Assembly (NCBI RefSeq): GCF_008297955.1
Contig: NZ_VTPY01000003.1
Location: 434,001-498,000 of the forward strand
Direction of reading: 5' to 3'
DNA length: 64,000 bases
DNA from: Billgrantia pellis
GTDB lineage: Bacteria; Pseudomonadota; Gammaproteobacteria; Pseudomonadales; Halomonadaceae
The notes below the pieces were generated by a model. The model was given only the letters and a program-made list of their open reading frames with translations. It did no database searches and was not told the origin of the DNA. Each line of letters starts with the position of its first letter. Position 1 is the stretch's first letter. Shown here piece after piece: positions 9,021 to 17,467 of the stretch. Made by a program: the position numbers and the translations under genes.

Positions 9021-9824
9021 CTAGCGGCCTTGGGGCAATAGTCCGTAGGCCCGCCCCCAGTCCAGTCCCGTCCGGGTCGTTCCTGCAGGGCGATACTCGC
9101 AGCCGACCCAATCCTTATAGCCAAGCCGCTCGAGGCGGTCGAACAGTGCCGGATAATGCACTTCGCCGATATCCGGCTCGCCGCGCTCCGGTACCCCGGC
9201 GATTTGAATGTGGCCAATGGCAGCAATCTGGCGCTCCAGGTGACGGATCAGGTCACCCTCCATGACCTGACAGTGATAGAGGTCGAACTGCAGACGCAGG
9301 TTGTCCGCCCCGACCTCCTCTAGCACCGCCATGGCCTGCGCTTGTCGCGAGAGAAAGAAGCCCGGCATGTCACGGGTATTGATCGGTTCGATCAGTATCT
9401 CGCATCCTATTCTGGCAGCCTCGGCAGCGGCGAAGCGCAGATTGGCCACATAGGTGGCATGGTGCTCCGCCAACGTTCCGTCATCGGCCTTCACCGGCTG
9501 CAAACCGGCCATGGCATGAACGCGCGGGCACCTCAGCATCTGGGCATAACGCAGCGCCTCGATCACGCCGTCACGGAACTCCGCCTCTCGACCGGGCAGG
9601 CTCGCCAGGCCGCGCTCGCCGGCGTCCCAGTCCCCCGGCGGCAGGTTGAACAGCACCTGCTCGACCCCGGCGTCGTCCAGCGCCGCCTTGAGTACCCGGG
9701 GGTCGTGGGCATAGGGAAACAAGTACTCCACGCCGCGAAAGCCCGCCTCGGCTGCAGCGGCGAAACGATCGAGGAATCCGTGCTCGGTGAACAACAGGGA
9801 GAGGTTGGCGGCCAGTCGGATCAT
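9021..9824 (-). CDS. otnI: 2-oxo-tetronate isomerase (OtnI, hydroxypyruvate-isomerase family)
   Basis: A 267-residue TIM-barrel isomerase of the Hyi/OtnI family. Visible family segments include GFRGVEYLFPY, IEPINTRDMPGFFLS (metal-binding Glu) and GHIQIAGVPERGEPD. OtnI converts 2-oxo-tetronate to 3-oxo-tetronate, which the kinase OtnK then phosphorylates. The start at 9824 follows two copies of an 11-base unit, GTTCGTGTCTC on the plus strand, rather than a clear Shine-Dalgarno sequence. In intact otn operons otnK and otnC stand near it; here only a scrap of otnK lies upstream. Confidence 0.88.
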   Translation of the reverse strand: MIRLAANLSLLFTEHGFLDRFAAAAEAGFRGVEYLFPYAHDPRVLKAALDDAGVEQVLFNLPPGDWDAGERGLASLPGREAEFRDGVIEALRYAQMLRCPRVHAMAGLQPVKADDGTLAEHHATYVANLRFAAAEAARIGCEILIEPINTRDMPGFFLSRQAQAMAVLEEVGADNLRLQFDLYHCQVMEGDLIRHLERQIAAIGHIQIAGVPERGEPDIGEVHYPALFDRLERLGYKDWVGCEYRPAGTTRTGLDWGRAYGLLPQGR

Positions 9825-9825
9825 C

Positions 9826-9851
9826 GTTCGTGTCTCATGGGTTCGTGTCTC
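9826..9851. repeat. Tandem 11-base repeat in front of otnI
   Basis: GTTCGTGTCTC occurs at 9826-9836 and again at 9841-9851 on the plus strand, separated by ATGG. A near copy, GGTTCGTGTC, lies just before denD at 8981-8990. On the coding strand the unit reads GAGACACGAAC and sits where a ribosome binding site is expected. It looks like a duplicated intercistronic spacer, perhaps left by the deletion next to it. Confidence 0.5.
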
Positions 9852-9899
9852 GTCGATTCGCCGCCGTCGCGGGGAGGGCGCACGTCGAGTTCAGCCATC

Positions 9900-10124
9900 C
9901 GCTCGAGTATCAGCACGTGCGGGTCGTGAGCACGCCGGAGTCGGTCTGCTCGCCGATACGCAGCGCCCTGCAGCCCGAGCACCGACGCCACCGCGCCGGC
10001 GCTTTCTCCCCCGGCACTCATCCATCGTCCCACGTCTTCGGCAACCAGGATGCGAGCCAGGTGACCCAGCGGTGTTCCACCAGTTCGCCCGCGCGATCCC
10101 TGCCAGCATGATCGGCATGCTCAT
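9900..10124 (-). pseudogene. otnK: Remnant of 3-oxo-tetronate kinase otnK
   Basis: No intact gene fits here, but coding pieces of OtnK remain in three frames. An ATG at 10124 overlaps the ltnD stop (ATGA) and opens with MSMPIMLAG, like the start of the OtnK N-terminus. Within about 30 bases the reading passes to RDRAGELVEH (10098-10069), then in another frame to LGHLARILVAEDV and SAGGESAGAVASVLGL, matching the conserved C-terminal AGGETSGAV region. After a further frame change comes ALRIGEQTDSGV. About 350 central residues (including the expected DDFTG motif) and the end are missing. The homology call is by motif memory, not by alignment. Confidence 0.7.
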
Positions 10125-11050
10125 CGCCTCCCGTCGCTGGTCGCCTCGGGCAAGGCGATGCCGGAAAGCCGCTGGTAGACCTTGATGACCGCCGCGTCGT
10201 CCTCGCGGCCGAAACCGGCGCTCTTGGCGGCGGTGAACTGCTGCAGGGCGCTGGCCGCGACCGGCGTGGACATGGCCAGCTCGCGACCGGTCTCATGCAC
10301 GATGTTGAGATCCTTGACGAAGATGTCTACCGCCGAGAGAGGGGTGTAGTCGCCTTCGAGGATGTGCGGCACGCGGTTCTCGAACATCCAGGAATTGCCG
10401 GCGGAATGGGTGATCACATCGAAGACGCACTTCGGGTCGAGTCCCATGCGAATCCCCAACGCCATGGCTTCCGCCGCGGCGGCGATATGCACGCCGGCGA
10501 GCAGTTGGTTGACGAGCTTCATGCTCGAACCGATGCCCGGCGCATCGCCCAAGCGATAGACGCTCGAGGCCATGGCGTCGAGCACCGGCCCGGCCTTGGT
10601 GAAGGCCGTCTCGCTGCCGGAGGCCATGACCGATAGCTTACCCGAACGCGCCTTGGCCGCTCCGCCGCTGATCGGGGCATCGAGCATCTCGACATCGCGT
10701 TCGGCCAGCCGCGCGGCCAGCCGCGCGGCCTGACTCGGCGCCACGGTGGCGCACTGCATCACTACGCCGCCCGGCATGCATCGGTCCACCAGGCCTCGCT
10801 CGCCGAACAGCACCTGCTCGACCTGCTCGGCATTGACCACGATCACCAGCACCACGTCGCATTTCGCTGCCAACTCAGCAGGCGTTCCCGCGCAGCGTCC
10901 TCCGGCACGCTCGAAGGCGCGACACGCCGCCTCGGCGATGTCGCAGCCTAGGACCGTCAGGCCACGCTCATGCAGCGCCGTCGCCGTTCCCAGTCCCATA
11001 GCCCCCAGGCCGATGACGCCGACTCGCGGTGTTGTCGTGCTCGCGCTCAC
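10121..11050 (-). CDS. ltnD: L-threonate dehydrogenase (LtnD, beta-hydroxyacid dehydrogenase family)
   Basis: A 309-residue enzyme with the NAD loop GVIGLGAMGLG at about residues 10-20, the substrate loop DAPISGGAAKA, and the catalytic lysine in GSSMKLVNQLL. These match LtnD, which oxidises L-threonate to 2-oxo-tetronate. It is the first gene of the minus-strand operon and faces the LacI-type regulator across a 148-base intergenic region holding a double operator. Its stop overlaps the start of the broken otnK by four bases, showing that otnK was once translationally coupled to it. Confidence 0.87.
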   Translation of the reverse strand: MSASTTTPRVGVIGLGAMGLGTATALHERGLTVLGCDIAEAACRAFERAGGRCAGTPAELAAKCDVVLVIVVNAEQVEQVLFGERGLVDRCMPGGVVMQCATVAPSQAARLAARLAERDVEMLDAPISGGAAKARSGKLSVMASGSETAFTKAGPVLDAMASSVYRLGDAPGIGSSMKLVNQLLAGVHIAAAAEAMALGIRMGLDPKCVFDVITHSAGNSWMFENRVPHILEGDYTPLSAVDIFVKDLNIVHETGRELAMSTPVAASALQQFTAAKSAGFGREDDAAVIKVYQRLSGIALPEATSDGRR

Positions 11051-11115
11051 TGCAGCCTCCTCGATTCTCGCCGCGTCATCGCAGGGTGCGATTATCCGAG
11101 CCTTTGCAGCCCCTG

Positions 11116-11143
11116 TGGTAGCGCTATCATGTTAGCGCTACCA
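11116..11143. promoter_or_regulatory. Double LacI/GntR-type operator between ltnD and its regulator
   Basis: Two abutting 14-bp near-palindromes, TGGTAGCGCTATCA (11116-11129) and TGTTAGCGCTACCA (11130-11143), share the core TAGCGCTA; the pair is itself an inverted repeat with 11-base arms and a 6-base centre. This is the operator pattern expected for a LacI-family sugar-acid repressor. It lies 66 bases from the ltnD start and 55 bases from the regulator start, so one site could repress both directions. Confidence 0.75.
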
Positions 11144-11198
11144 TCGTTGTAGATGATGCCCTATCCCCCAGCAAGGAACCGCCCGGAGGATGCGACCA

Positions 11199-12227
11199 AT
11201 GTCTAACGAAACGACGACGCGACGACGCCGTGGCTCAGAACAGCCCACCCTCAGGCAGGTGGCGGATGCGGCTGGCGTGTCGCCGATCACCGCTTCGCGA
11301 GCGCTGAACGCGCCCGAGCGGGTCAACGAGCGGACTCGCGCCCGGGTGCTCACCGCCGTGGAGCGTCTGGGCTACGTTCCCAACCTGCTGGCCGGCAGCC
11401 TGGCCTCGGCTCGCTCGCGTTTCATCGCCGTCATCGTGCCGTCGCTGGCCAATACCGTCTTCATCGAGGTGATCCAGGGACTGCAGGACACCTTCGAGGC
11501 GCAGGGTTACCAGATCCTGCTGGGCAACACCGACTACGACACCGACCGGGAGTATCAGCTGATCCGCACCTTTCTCGGTTGGTCATGCTCGGCGCTGGTC
11601 ACCGCCGGTCTGCGACATAGCGAGGCCTGCCGCGCCCTGCTGGCCAACTGGGACAAGCCGATCATGGAGGTCATGGAGCTCGGCGAGGCGCTCGATCTCA
11701 ACGTGGGGCTCGACCATACCGAGGCGGGGCGCTGCATGGCCCGGCACTTGCTCGGGCGGGGCCATCGTCACATTCTCTTCGTTGGCGCCCGTATGCACGG
11801 CGATTACCGCGCGGGGATGCGCTACACCGGGCATCGCGAGGTCCTCGAGCAGGCCGGGTGCGACGCGCCGCTGCTGGAGCTCGACCATTACGGCAGCCTG
11901 GATGCCGGCGCCGAGGGGTTGGAGCGTGCACTGACCCATCCGGGGGGCATCAGCGCCATCCACTTCGCCAACGACGACCTGGCGACCGGTGCACTGTTGC
12001 ACGCCCAGCGCCGGGGACTGAGCGTGCCGGGCGACATGGCCATCGCCGGCTTCAACGGCCTGCCCCTCGGCCAGCACGTCACGCCACGCCTGACCACGAT
12101 TCGCTCGCCGCGCCAGCACATGGGGCAGCTCGCCGCCGAGCAAGTGATCCGGCGGCTCGAGAGCAAGCGCGTACCGCGGCGCCAGCACGATGTGGGTTTC
12201 GAACTGCTGATCGGTGAAAGCACCTGA
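11199..12227 (+). CDS. LacI-family transcriptional repressor (GntR-like)
   Basis: A 342-residue regulator. The N-terminal helix-turn-helix TLRQVADAAGVSPITASRAL is followed by the LacI hinge and a periplasmic-binding-protein-like effector domain (SRFIAVIVPSLANTVF onward). It resembles the gluconate repressor GntR and relatives sensing sugar acids. ATG 11199 is preferred: GGAGGA at 11185-11190 gives an eight-base gap, whereas ATG 11190 overlaps that sequence. It is divergent from the tetronate operon and probably represses it via the paired operators at 11116-11143; the likely effector is a four-carbon acid (inference). Confidence 0.88.
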   Translation: MSNETTTRRRRGSEQPTLRQVADAAGVSPITASRALNAPERVNERTRARVLTAVERLGYVPNLLAGSLASARSRFIAVIVPSLANTVFIEVIQGLQDTFEAQGYQILLGNTDYDTDREYQLIRTFLGWSCSALVTAGLRHSEACRALLANWDKPIMEVMELGEALDLNVGLDHTEAGRCMARHLLGRGHRHILFVGARMHGDYRAGMRYTGHREVLEQAGCDAPLLELDHYGSLDAGAEGLERALTHPGGISAIHFANDDLATGALLHAQRRGLSVPGDMAIAGFNGLPLGQHVTPRLTTIRSPRQHMGQLAAEQVIRRLESKRVPRRQHDVGFELLIGEST

Positions 12228-12309
12228 TATCCACCCCGAGCGACGAACCATTTGGTCTCTTCATGCGTCCCGCCTATGCTTTAGCCTTCTCCCAGTGCAG
12301 GTCGCCTCG

Positions 12310-12993
12310 ATGTCCCGTTCGGTGCTTCTCGTTCTTGTGTCTCTTGCGGTTCTCGTCCCGCTAGGGCTGCTGTGGCAGTGGCTGGCGGCCAACGATCTGC
12401 TCGATGCCAATACCTTGTTCGCGCTGATGCAGGGCTCGCTCTCCTGGCGCGATGCGCCCTGGGCGGGCGCGGTGGTCGTGGGAGCCTATCTGGTCGCTTC
12501 GCTGACGATGTTTCCGCTGAGCGTTCTGGTGGTTCTCACGGGGTTGTTGTTCGGTCCCGTGTGGGGATTCCTCTATTCCTTTGTCGGCACTCTCGCCGGT
12601 TCGGTCGTCACCTTCTGGCTGGGGCGGCGGCTGGGGCGCGACGCCCTGCTGCGCCATGGCGGCTCCCGCCTTCACGGTCTGTCGCGCTACCTGGCCGGGC
12701 GCGGCATCCGCACCATGACGCTGGTCAGCCTGCTGCCGCTGGCACCCTTCACGCTGACCAACATGATGGCCGGTGCCTTCCGCATTCGCTTTCGCGACTA
12801 CATGCTGGGGACGGTCTTCGGTCTGACGCCGGGCCTTGCCGGCATCATCCTGCTCAGCAGCCAGCTCGGTACGCTAATAACCGCCGAGGATCGCCGCGAG
12901 CTGGCCTGGGCGGCGGGCGGCATCGTCGCAGGGATCGCCCTGCTCTACGCGCTCAAGCGCTGGGCCGACCGGCGCCGGCAGCGCCGGGTCTGA
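12310..12993 (+). CDS. VTT-domain membrane protein (TVP38/TMEM64 family)
   Basis: A 227-residue inner-membrane protein with about five hydrophobic segments. The central part, VLTGLLFGPVWGFLYS followed by GRRLGRDALLRHGGSRL and LLPLAPFTLTNMMAGAFRI, matches the VTT (SNARE-associated) domain. Related proteins act in membrane lipid handling, but the role of this branch is not established. The start at 12310 is chosen because the upstream frame overlaps the regulator gene and lacks hydrophobic character. Its stop lies three bases from the stop of the convergent glycosyltransferase. Confidence 0.82.
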   Translation: MSRSVLLVLVSLAVLVPLGLLWQWLAANDLLDANTLFALMQGSLSWRDAPWAGAVVVGAYLVASLTMFPLSVLVVLTGLLFGPVWGFLYSFVGTLAGSVVTFWLGRRLGRDALLRHGGSRLHGLSRYLAGRGIRTMTLVSLLPLAPFTLTNMMAGAFRIRFRDYMLGTVFGLTPGLAGIILLSSQLGTLITAEDRRELAWAAGGIVAGIALLYALKRWADRRRQRRV

Positions 12994-12996
12994 CCC

Positions 12997-14322
12997 TCAC
13001 TTGGGGGGCAGCTCCGATGCCTTCTCACGCCGCCCCGGCCACCAAGCCGGCCGCTCCTGGTCCCACTCCGCCTGCATGATGTGCTTGAGCAGCCGCCCGC
13101 GATGGCGCAGCATGCGCCACTCGGCGCCGAGCCGGGCCCGTACGCGATCCCATCCCCCCTCATCGGCATGGGTGTAAGGGCCGCCCACGGCGACAGCGCG
13201 TCGATAGACAGACAGGCACCGTTCGGCGCAGCGCGCCTCATCGACATCCGCGGCCATCCTGCGCGCCGCCGCCGTCATCGGTCGGCGCCGTTCGACGTCG
13301 TTCAGCAACACCAGCGCTTCCGCCATGGCCTCGACATCATCGTTGGCCAGCAGGAAACCGTTGCGCTCATCGGCGACCATTTCCCTGACGCCGGGCGCAT
13401 CGACGGCTACCACCGGCAGCCCCGTGGCCATCGCCTCGGCGATCACCATGCCCTGCGTCTCGCTATGCGAAGCGAAAGCGAAGACATCCATGGCATGGTA
13501 GGCGTCGACCAATCCCTGCCCTTGCAGATTGCCGGTAAAGTGAACCCGTTCGGCGACGCCGCATTTTTCAGCGACCGCATGCATGGCCGCTCGGGCATCG
13601 CCATCGCCGACTATCAGGAAATGCGCCTCGGGCAGACGCTCGAGCGCGCATCCTACCGACTCGGCCAGAAACAGCAGGTTCTTCTCCCGCGCGAGCCGCC
13701 CCAGGTGACCGATGACGTAGGCGGCACGCGGAATGCCGAACCGCTCGCGCCACGCCTTGCCGCTTCCCGCCGCGAAACGCGCGACATCGACCCCACTCGC
13801 TACCACCGTGATCGAGGCATTGGCGCCGCGCTCGAGCAGCAAGTCGCGGATGCTTGCGCTGGGTGCGACCACCTCGTCGCACATGTGCGAGTACTCCGTG
13901 GCCAGGGCCTTGGCGAAGCGCTGCATCAGTGGGGAATCGCCGGGTACATAGTGGGTATAGTGTTCGTAGAGAGTGTGGTGGGTGAAGATCAGTGGCAGAC
14001 CATAGGTATCGGCCACCCGGGCCGCGGTATCGCCCAGCAGGAAGGGATGATGGGAGTGCACGACATCGGGATCGAACGCTTCGACCGCTTCGACCAGTTG
14101 GCCCGGAATGGGCACCGGCAGCGAGAAGTCACTGCCGTTGAAATGCTGTACCGCCACGACTCGCACGACATCGGCCTCATCGCGTGGCTGCCCCTCGAGG
14201 CGTGGCGCCACCACCAACACGTTATGCCCCGCCAACTGCAGCTGCGCCTTGAGTCGCTGCACCGACTCGCTGACCCCGCCCACGATCGGGGCATAAGTAT
14301 TGGTGAACATAAGAATGTTCAA
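12997..14322 (-). CDS. GT4-family glycosyltransferase
   Basis: A 441-residue GT-B-fold enzyme. NTYAPIVGGVSESVQRL near the N-terminus is the GT4 acceptor-side glycine loop; HSHHPFLLGDTA and HHTLYEHYTHY follow. The C-terminal half has the EX7E region SHSETQGMVIAEAMATG (about 300-316). It resembles bacterial diacylglycerol or alpha-glucosyl transferases, so a glycolipid product is possible but unproven. Its ATG overlaps the stop of the upstream LysR gene by four bases. No sugar-nucleotide genes are near. Confidence 0.82.
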   Translation of the reverse strand: MNILMFTNTYAPIVGGVSESVQRLKAQLQLAGHNVLVVAPRLEGQPRDEADVVRVVAVQHFNGSDFSLPVPIPGQLVEAVEAFDPDVVHSHHPFLLGDTAARVADTYGLPLIFTHHTLYEHYTHYVPGDSPLMQRFAKALATEYSHMCDEVVAPSASIRDLLLERGANASITVVASGVDVARFAAGSGKAWRERFGIPRAAYVIGHLGRLAREKNLLFLAESVGCALERLPEAHFLIVGDGDARAAMHAVAEKCGVAERVHFTGNLQGQGLVDAYHAMDVFAFASHSETQGMVIAEAMATGLPVVAVDAPGVREMVADERNGFLLANDDVEAMAEALVLLNDVERRRPMTAAARRMAADVDEARCAERCLSVYRRAVAVGGPYTHADEGGWDRVRARLGAEWRMLRHRGRLLKHIMQAEWDQERPAWWPGRREKASELPPK

Positions 14323-15281
14323 GGATGCATGTCTCCTCTCTGGGCTCTCTTGCCCTGTCCCTGTCGATCCGGCGGAGGCACCCGCCGATGCATCTCTTGC
14401 TCAAGATAGGCAACGAAGGCGCGAATGCGAGCCGGAACATGCCGCCGCTGCTGATAGACGGCATAGAAATCGGCCTGCACGCCACGCCATTCCGGCAGCA
14501 GCTCCACCAGTTCGCCACGCGCCAGCAATTCATGAACATCCCACCAGGAGCGCAATGCGATGCCGTGCCCTTCGAGCGCCAGCCGCACGATCACCTCGCC
14601 ATCATTGCTGGCCAGCGGCCCGGCCACCTTGACCGCCTGCTCGTCGCCGGCGTCGCGCCGCTGGAACCGCCACACGGCATAGTCGCTGTCGTTCTCGCGC
14701 AGCACCAGACAGGGATGATCGACGAGGTCGCCGGGTGTGACCAGCGGCGCCATGTGCGCGACATAGGCGGGTGCGGCGCATAGTACGCGCCGGTTGGCCA
14801 ATATCCGCCTGGCCACTTGCCGCGAATCGGGCGGTTCACCGACTCGAATGCCGATATCGAACCCCTGCTCGCCCAGGCTCAGCGGGTAATTGGAAAGCTC
14901 TAGCACCGCTTCCAGTCCAGGGTGCCGGGCGCAGAAGGCGGAGAGCAGCGACGCCAGGTGACGACGACCGAAGCCGAAGGTGGCATTCACCCTGAGCGGT
15001 CCAGACAGCGCCGCGCGCTGTTCGCCGAGCGCCTCTTCCAGTTCGGCGAGTTCCTCAAGAATCACCGAGCCCCGCTCCAGATAGCGCTCACCCTCGGCAG
15101 TCAGGCTAAGGCGCCGGGTGGTGCGGCTGGCCAATTCCACGCCCAGGCGCGCCTCGAGCTGCTTGAGACGCTTGCTCACGGCCGACAGCGATAGGCCCAG
15201 ATGGCGCGCCGTAGCCGTCAAGCTGCCCGCGCGGGCCAACTGCTGGAAGAAGATCAAATCGTCGAGCTGAGCCATGCTCAC
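14319..15281 (-). CDS. LysR-family transcriptional regulator
   Basis: A 320-residue regulator. The winged helix-turn-helix is at residues 5-65 (SLTATARHLGLSLSAVSKRL), and the remainder is a substrate-binding domain of the CrgA/DsdC-like group. It is divergent from the hydrolase-dehydrogenase pair, with 97 bases between, so it most likely regulates that pair. Its stop overlaps the start of the glycosyltransferase, which may be accidental or may give low coupled translation. Confidence 0.87.
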   Translation of the reverse strand: MSMAQLDDLIFFQQLARAGSLTATARHLGLSLSAVSKRLKQLEARLGVELASRTTRRLSLTAEGERYLERGSVILEELAELEEALGEQRAALSGPLRVNATFGFGRRHLASLLSAFCARHPGLEAVLELSNYPLSLGEQGFDIGIRVGEPPDSRQVARRILANRRVLCAAPAYVAHMAPLVTPGDLVDHPCLVLRENDSDYAVWRFQRRDAGDEQAVKVAGPLASNDGEVIVRLALEGHGIALRSWWDVHELLARGELVELLPEWRGVQADFYAVYQQRRHVPARIRAFVAYLEQEMHRRVPPPDRQGQGKRAQRGDMHP

Positions 15282-15378
15282 TCTCCACTTTCATTCAACA
15301 ATGGCTTTCCATTCAGCCCGATTATCTCCTTGAAGCCAAGAGCTAGACTGGGACAATCACGTCTTGGAGGAAGCACAC

Positions 15379-16269
15379 ATGTTCGAAGGATTCCGGTCGT
15401 TCGACATTGCCCACAACGACATTCGCCTTCATGGCCGGATCGGCGGCTCGGGCCCTCCCCTTCTGCTGCTCCATGGACATCCTCAGACCCATGTGATCTG
15501 GCATCGCCTGGCCGAACCGTTGGCAAGCCGCTTCACCGTAGTGGCCGCCGATCTGCGCGGCTATGGCGATTCGTCGAAACCACCCGGCGAGGCGGATCAT
15601 GCCAACTACAGCAAACGCGCCATGGCCGACGACCAGGTCGCGGTAATGCGCGCACTGGGCTTCGAGCGCTTCTTCCTCTGCGGCCACGATCGCGGCGGGC
15701 GCGTCGCCCATCGCCTGGTCATGGATCACCCCGGGGCGGTCGAGAAGCTGATGCTACTCGATATCGCTCCCACGCTTGCCATGTACGAACAGACCGACCG
15801 CACCTTCGCCACCGCCTACTTCCATTGGTTCTTCCTGATCCAGCCCGCGCCGCTGCCGGAAACCTTGATCGAGGCCTCGCCCGCCGACTACATCACCCGC
15901 ACCATGGGCGGACGCCACGCCAGTCTCGACGCGTTCGATCCGGCGGCCATTGCCGAGTACCAGCGCTGCCTGGCCCAGCCCGGCGCCGCCCATGCCTTGT
16001 GCGAGGACTACCGTGCCAGCCATGCGATCGACCTGGAGCATGACCGCGCCGACCGTCAAGCGGGACGCCGCATCACCTGCCCCGTCAGCGTGCTCTGGGG
16101 CAGGCACGGCATCATCGAGCGCTGCTTCGACCCGCTGTTGGAGTGGCGCGCCGTGGCCGAGCGAGTCGAGGGCGAGGCCCTGCCCTGCGGTCACTACATC
16201 CCCGAGGAAGCGCCTGAGGCGCTGCTGGATCGCCTCTTCCGCTTCCTGTTACCCGACGACTGTCCCTAA
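15379..16269 (+). CDS. Fluoroacetate dehalogenase-like alpha/beta hydrolase
   Basis: A 296-residue alpha/beta hydrolase very like the haloacetate (fluoroacetate) dehalogenases. The nucleophile is Asp104 in GHDRGGR, with Arg105 and Arg108 in place of the known carboxylate-binding arginines. Asp128 and His272 (CGHYIPEEAP) complete the triad. His149-Trp150 in YFHWFFLIQPAPLPE matches the halide-binding His-Trp pair, and Tyr211 follows EDYRA. The whole active-site set is kept, so C-F or C-Cl hydrolysis is plausible, although some relatives act on other esters. ATG 15379 has GGAGG eight bases upstream. The tartrate dehydrogenase gene follows after 18 bases. Confidence 0.85.
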   Translation: MFEGFRSFDIAHNDIRLHGRIGGSGPPLLLLHGHPQTHVIWHRLAEPLASRFTVVAADLRGYGDSSKPPGEADHANYSKRAMADDQVAVMRALGFERFFLCGHDRGGRVAHRLVMDHPGAVEKLMLLDIAPTLAMYEQTDRTFATAYFHWFFLIQPAPLPETLIEASPADYITRTMGGRHASLDAFDPAAIAEYQRCLAQPGAAHALCEDYRASHAIDLEHDRADRQAGRRITCPVSVLWGRHGIIERCFDPLLEWRAVAERVEGEALPCGHYIPEEAPEALLDRLFRFLLPDDCP

Positions 16270-16287
16270 CCACCCGAGGAACCGATC

Positions 16288-17361
16288 ATGACCCATCGTA
16301 TCGCCGTCATTCCCGGAGACGGCATCGGCAACGAAGTGATGCCCGAGGGGCTGCGCGCCCTGGAAGCCGCCGCCAAGCGTTTCGGCATCGATCTGTCATT
16401 GCAGCCTTTCGATTTCGCCTGTTGCGATTACTACCGCCAGCACGGCCAGATGATGCCGGACGACTGGTTCGAGCAGTTGAAGGATTTCGACGCCATCTTC
16501 TATGGCGCGGTGGGCTGGCCCGATACGGTGCCGGATCACATCTCGCTATGGGGCTCGCTGCTGCAATTCCGCCGTCGCTTTGACCAGTACGTCAACCTGC
16601 GCCCATGCAAGCTGCTGCCAGGCATCAAGAGTCCGCTGGCAGACCGCCGTCCCGGCGACATCGATTTTTACGTGGTGCGCGAGAATACCGAGGGCGAGTA
16701 TTCCAGCGTGGGGGGAAAGATGTTCGAGGGCACCGAGCGCGAGGTCGTGATCCAGGAAACGGTGATGACTCGCACCGGGGTCGATCGGGTGCTCAAATAC
16801 GCCTTCGACCTGGCTCAGTCGCGTCCACGCCGCAAACTCACCTCCGCCACCAAGTCCAACGGCATCGCCATTACCATGCCGTGGTGGGACGAGCGGGTTC
16901 AGGCCATGGCAGGCCACTATCCCGAAGTGAGCGTCGACAAGTTTCATATCGACATTCTCACCGCCAACTTCGTCATGCATCCCGACTGGTTCGACGTAGT
17001 GGTGGCGAGCAACCTGTTCGGCGACATCCTCTCCGACCTGGGTCCTGCCTGCACCGGCACCATCGGTGTGGCGCCCTCGGCCAATATCAACCCCGAGGGC
17101 ACCTTCCCCAGCCTGTTCGAGCCGGTCCACGGCAGCGCGCCGGATATTGCCGGCAAGGGGATCGCCAACCCCATCGGCCAGATCTGGTCCGCCGCGATGA
17201 TGCTCGAGCACCTCGGCCACAAGGAAGCCGGTGACGCCATTGTCACCGCCTTCGAGGCGGTGCTCGAGGCGAGCGACGAGGCCGTGCTCACGCCGGACAT
17301 CGGCGGCACTGGCAGTACAGAAAGCCTGGGTCGCGCCATCGCAGAACGCATCGCCGGCTGA
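16288..17361 (+). CDS. Tartrate dehydrogenase/decarboxylase or D-malate dehydrogenase
   Basis: A 357-residue member of the isocitrate/isopropylmalate dehydrogenase family. It has RRRFDQYVNLRPCKLLPG, VRENTEGEYSSVGG, the metal-binding aspartates in NLFGDILSDLGP and EPVHGSAPDIAGKGIANP (NAD-binding). The spacing and the FWYGA-like IFYGAVGWPD block match tartrate dehydrogenase/D-malate dehydrogenase rather than LeuB. It would oxidatively decarboxylate a 2-hydroxy diacid with NAD. It is second in the LysR-controlled pair after the dehalogenase-like hydrolase. The link between the two reactions is unclear. Confidence 0.87.
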   Translation: MTHRIAVIPGDGIGNEVMPEGLRALEAAAKRFGIDLSLQPFDFACCDYYRQHGQMMPDDWFEQLKDFDAIFYGAVGWPDTVPDHISLWGSLLQFRRRFDQYVNLRPCKLLPGIKSPLADRRPGDIDFYVVRENTEGEYSSVGGKMFEGTEREVVIQETVMTRTGVDRVLKYAFDLAQSRPRRKLTSATKSNGIAITMPWWDERVQAMAGHYPEVSVDKFHIDILTANFVMHPDWFDVVVASNLFGDILSDLGPACTGTIGVAPSANINPEGTFPSLFEPVHGSAPDIAGKGIANPIGQIWSAAMMLEHLGHKEAGDAIVTAFEAVLEASDEAVLTPDIGGTGSTESLGRAIAERIAG

Positions 17362-17467
17362 TGCGCTCCGTCCACACTGCCCTCGAACCCGCATCGGGGG
17401 CAGTCATATGTCCGATGCTTCTTGACGACTCGAACGAGGCGATCGCACTCTCGAACGCATCAAGACT

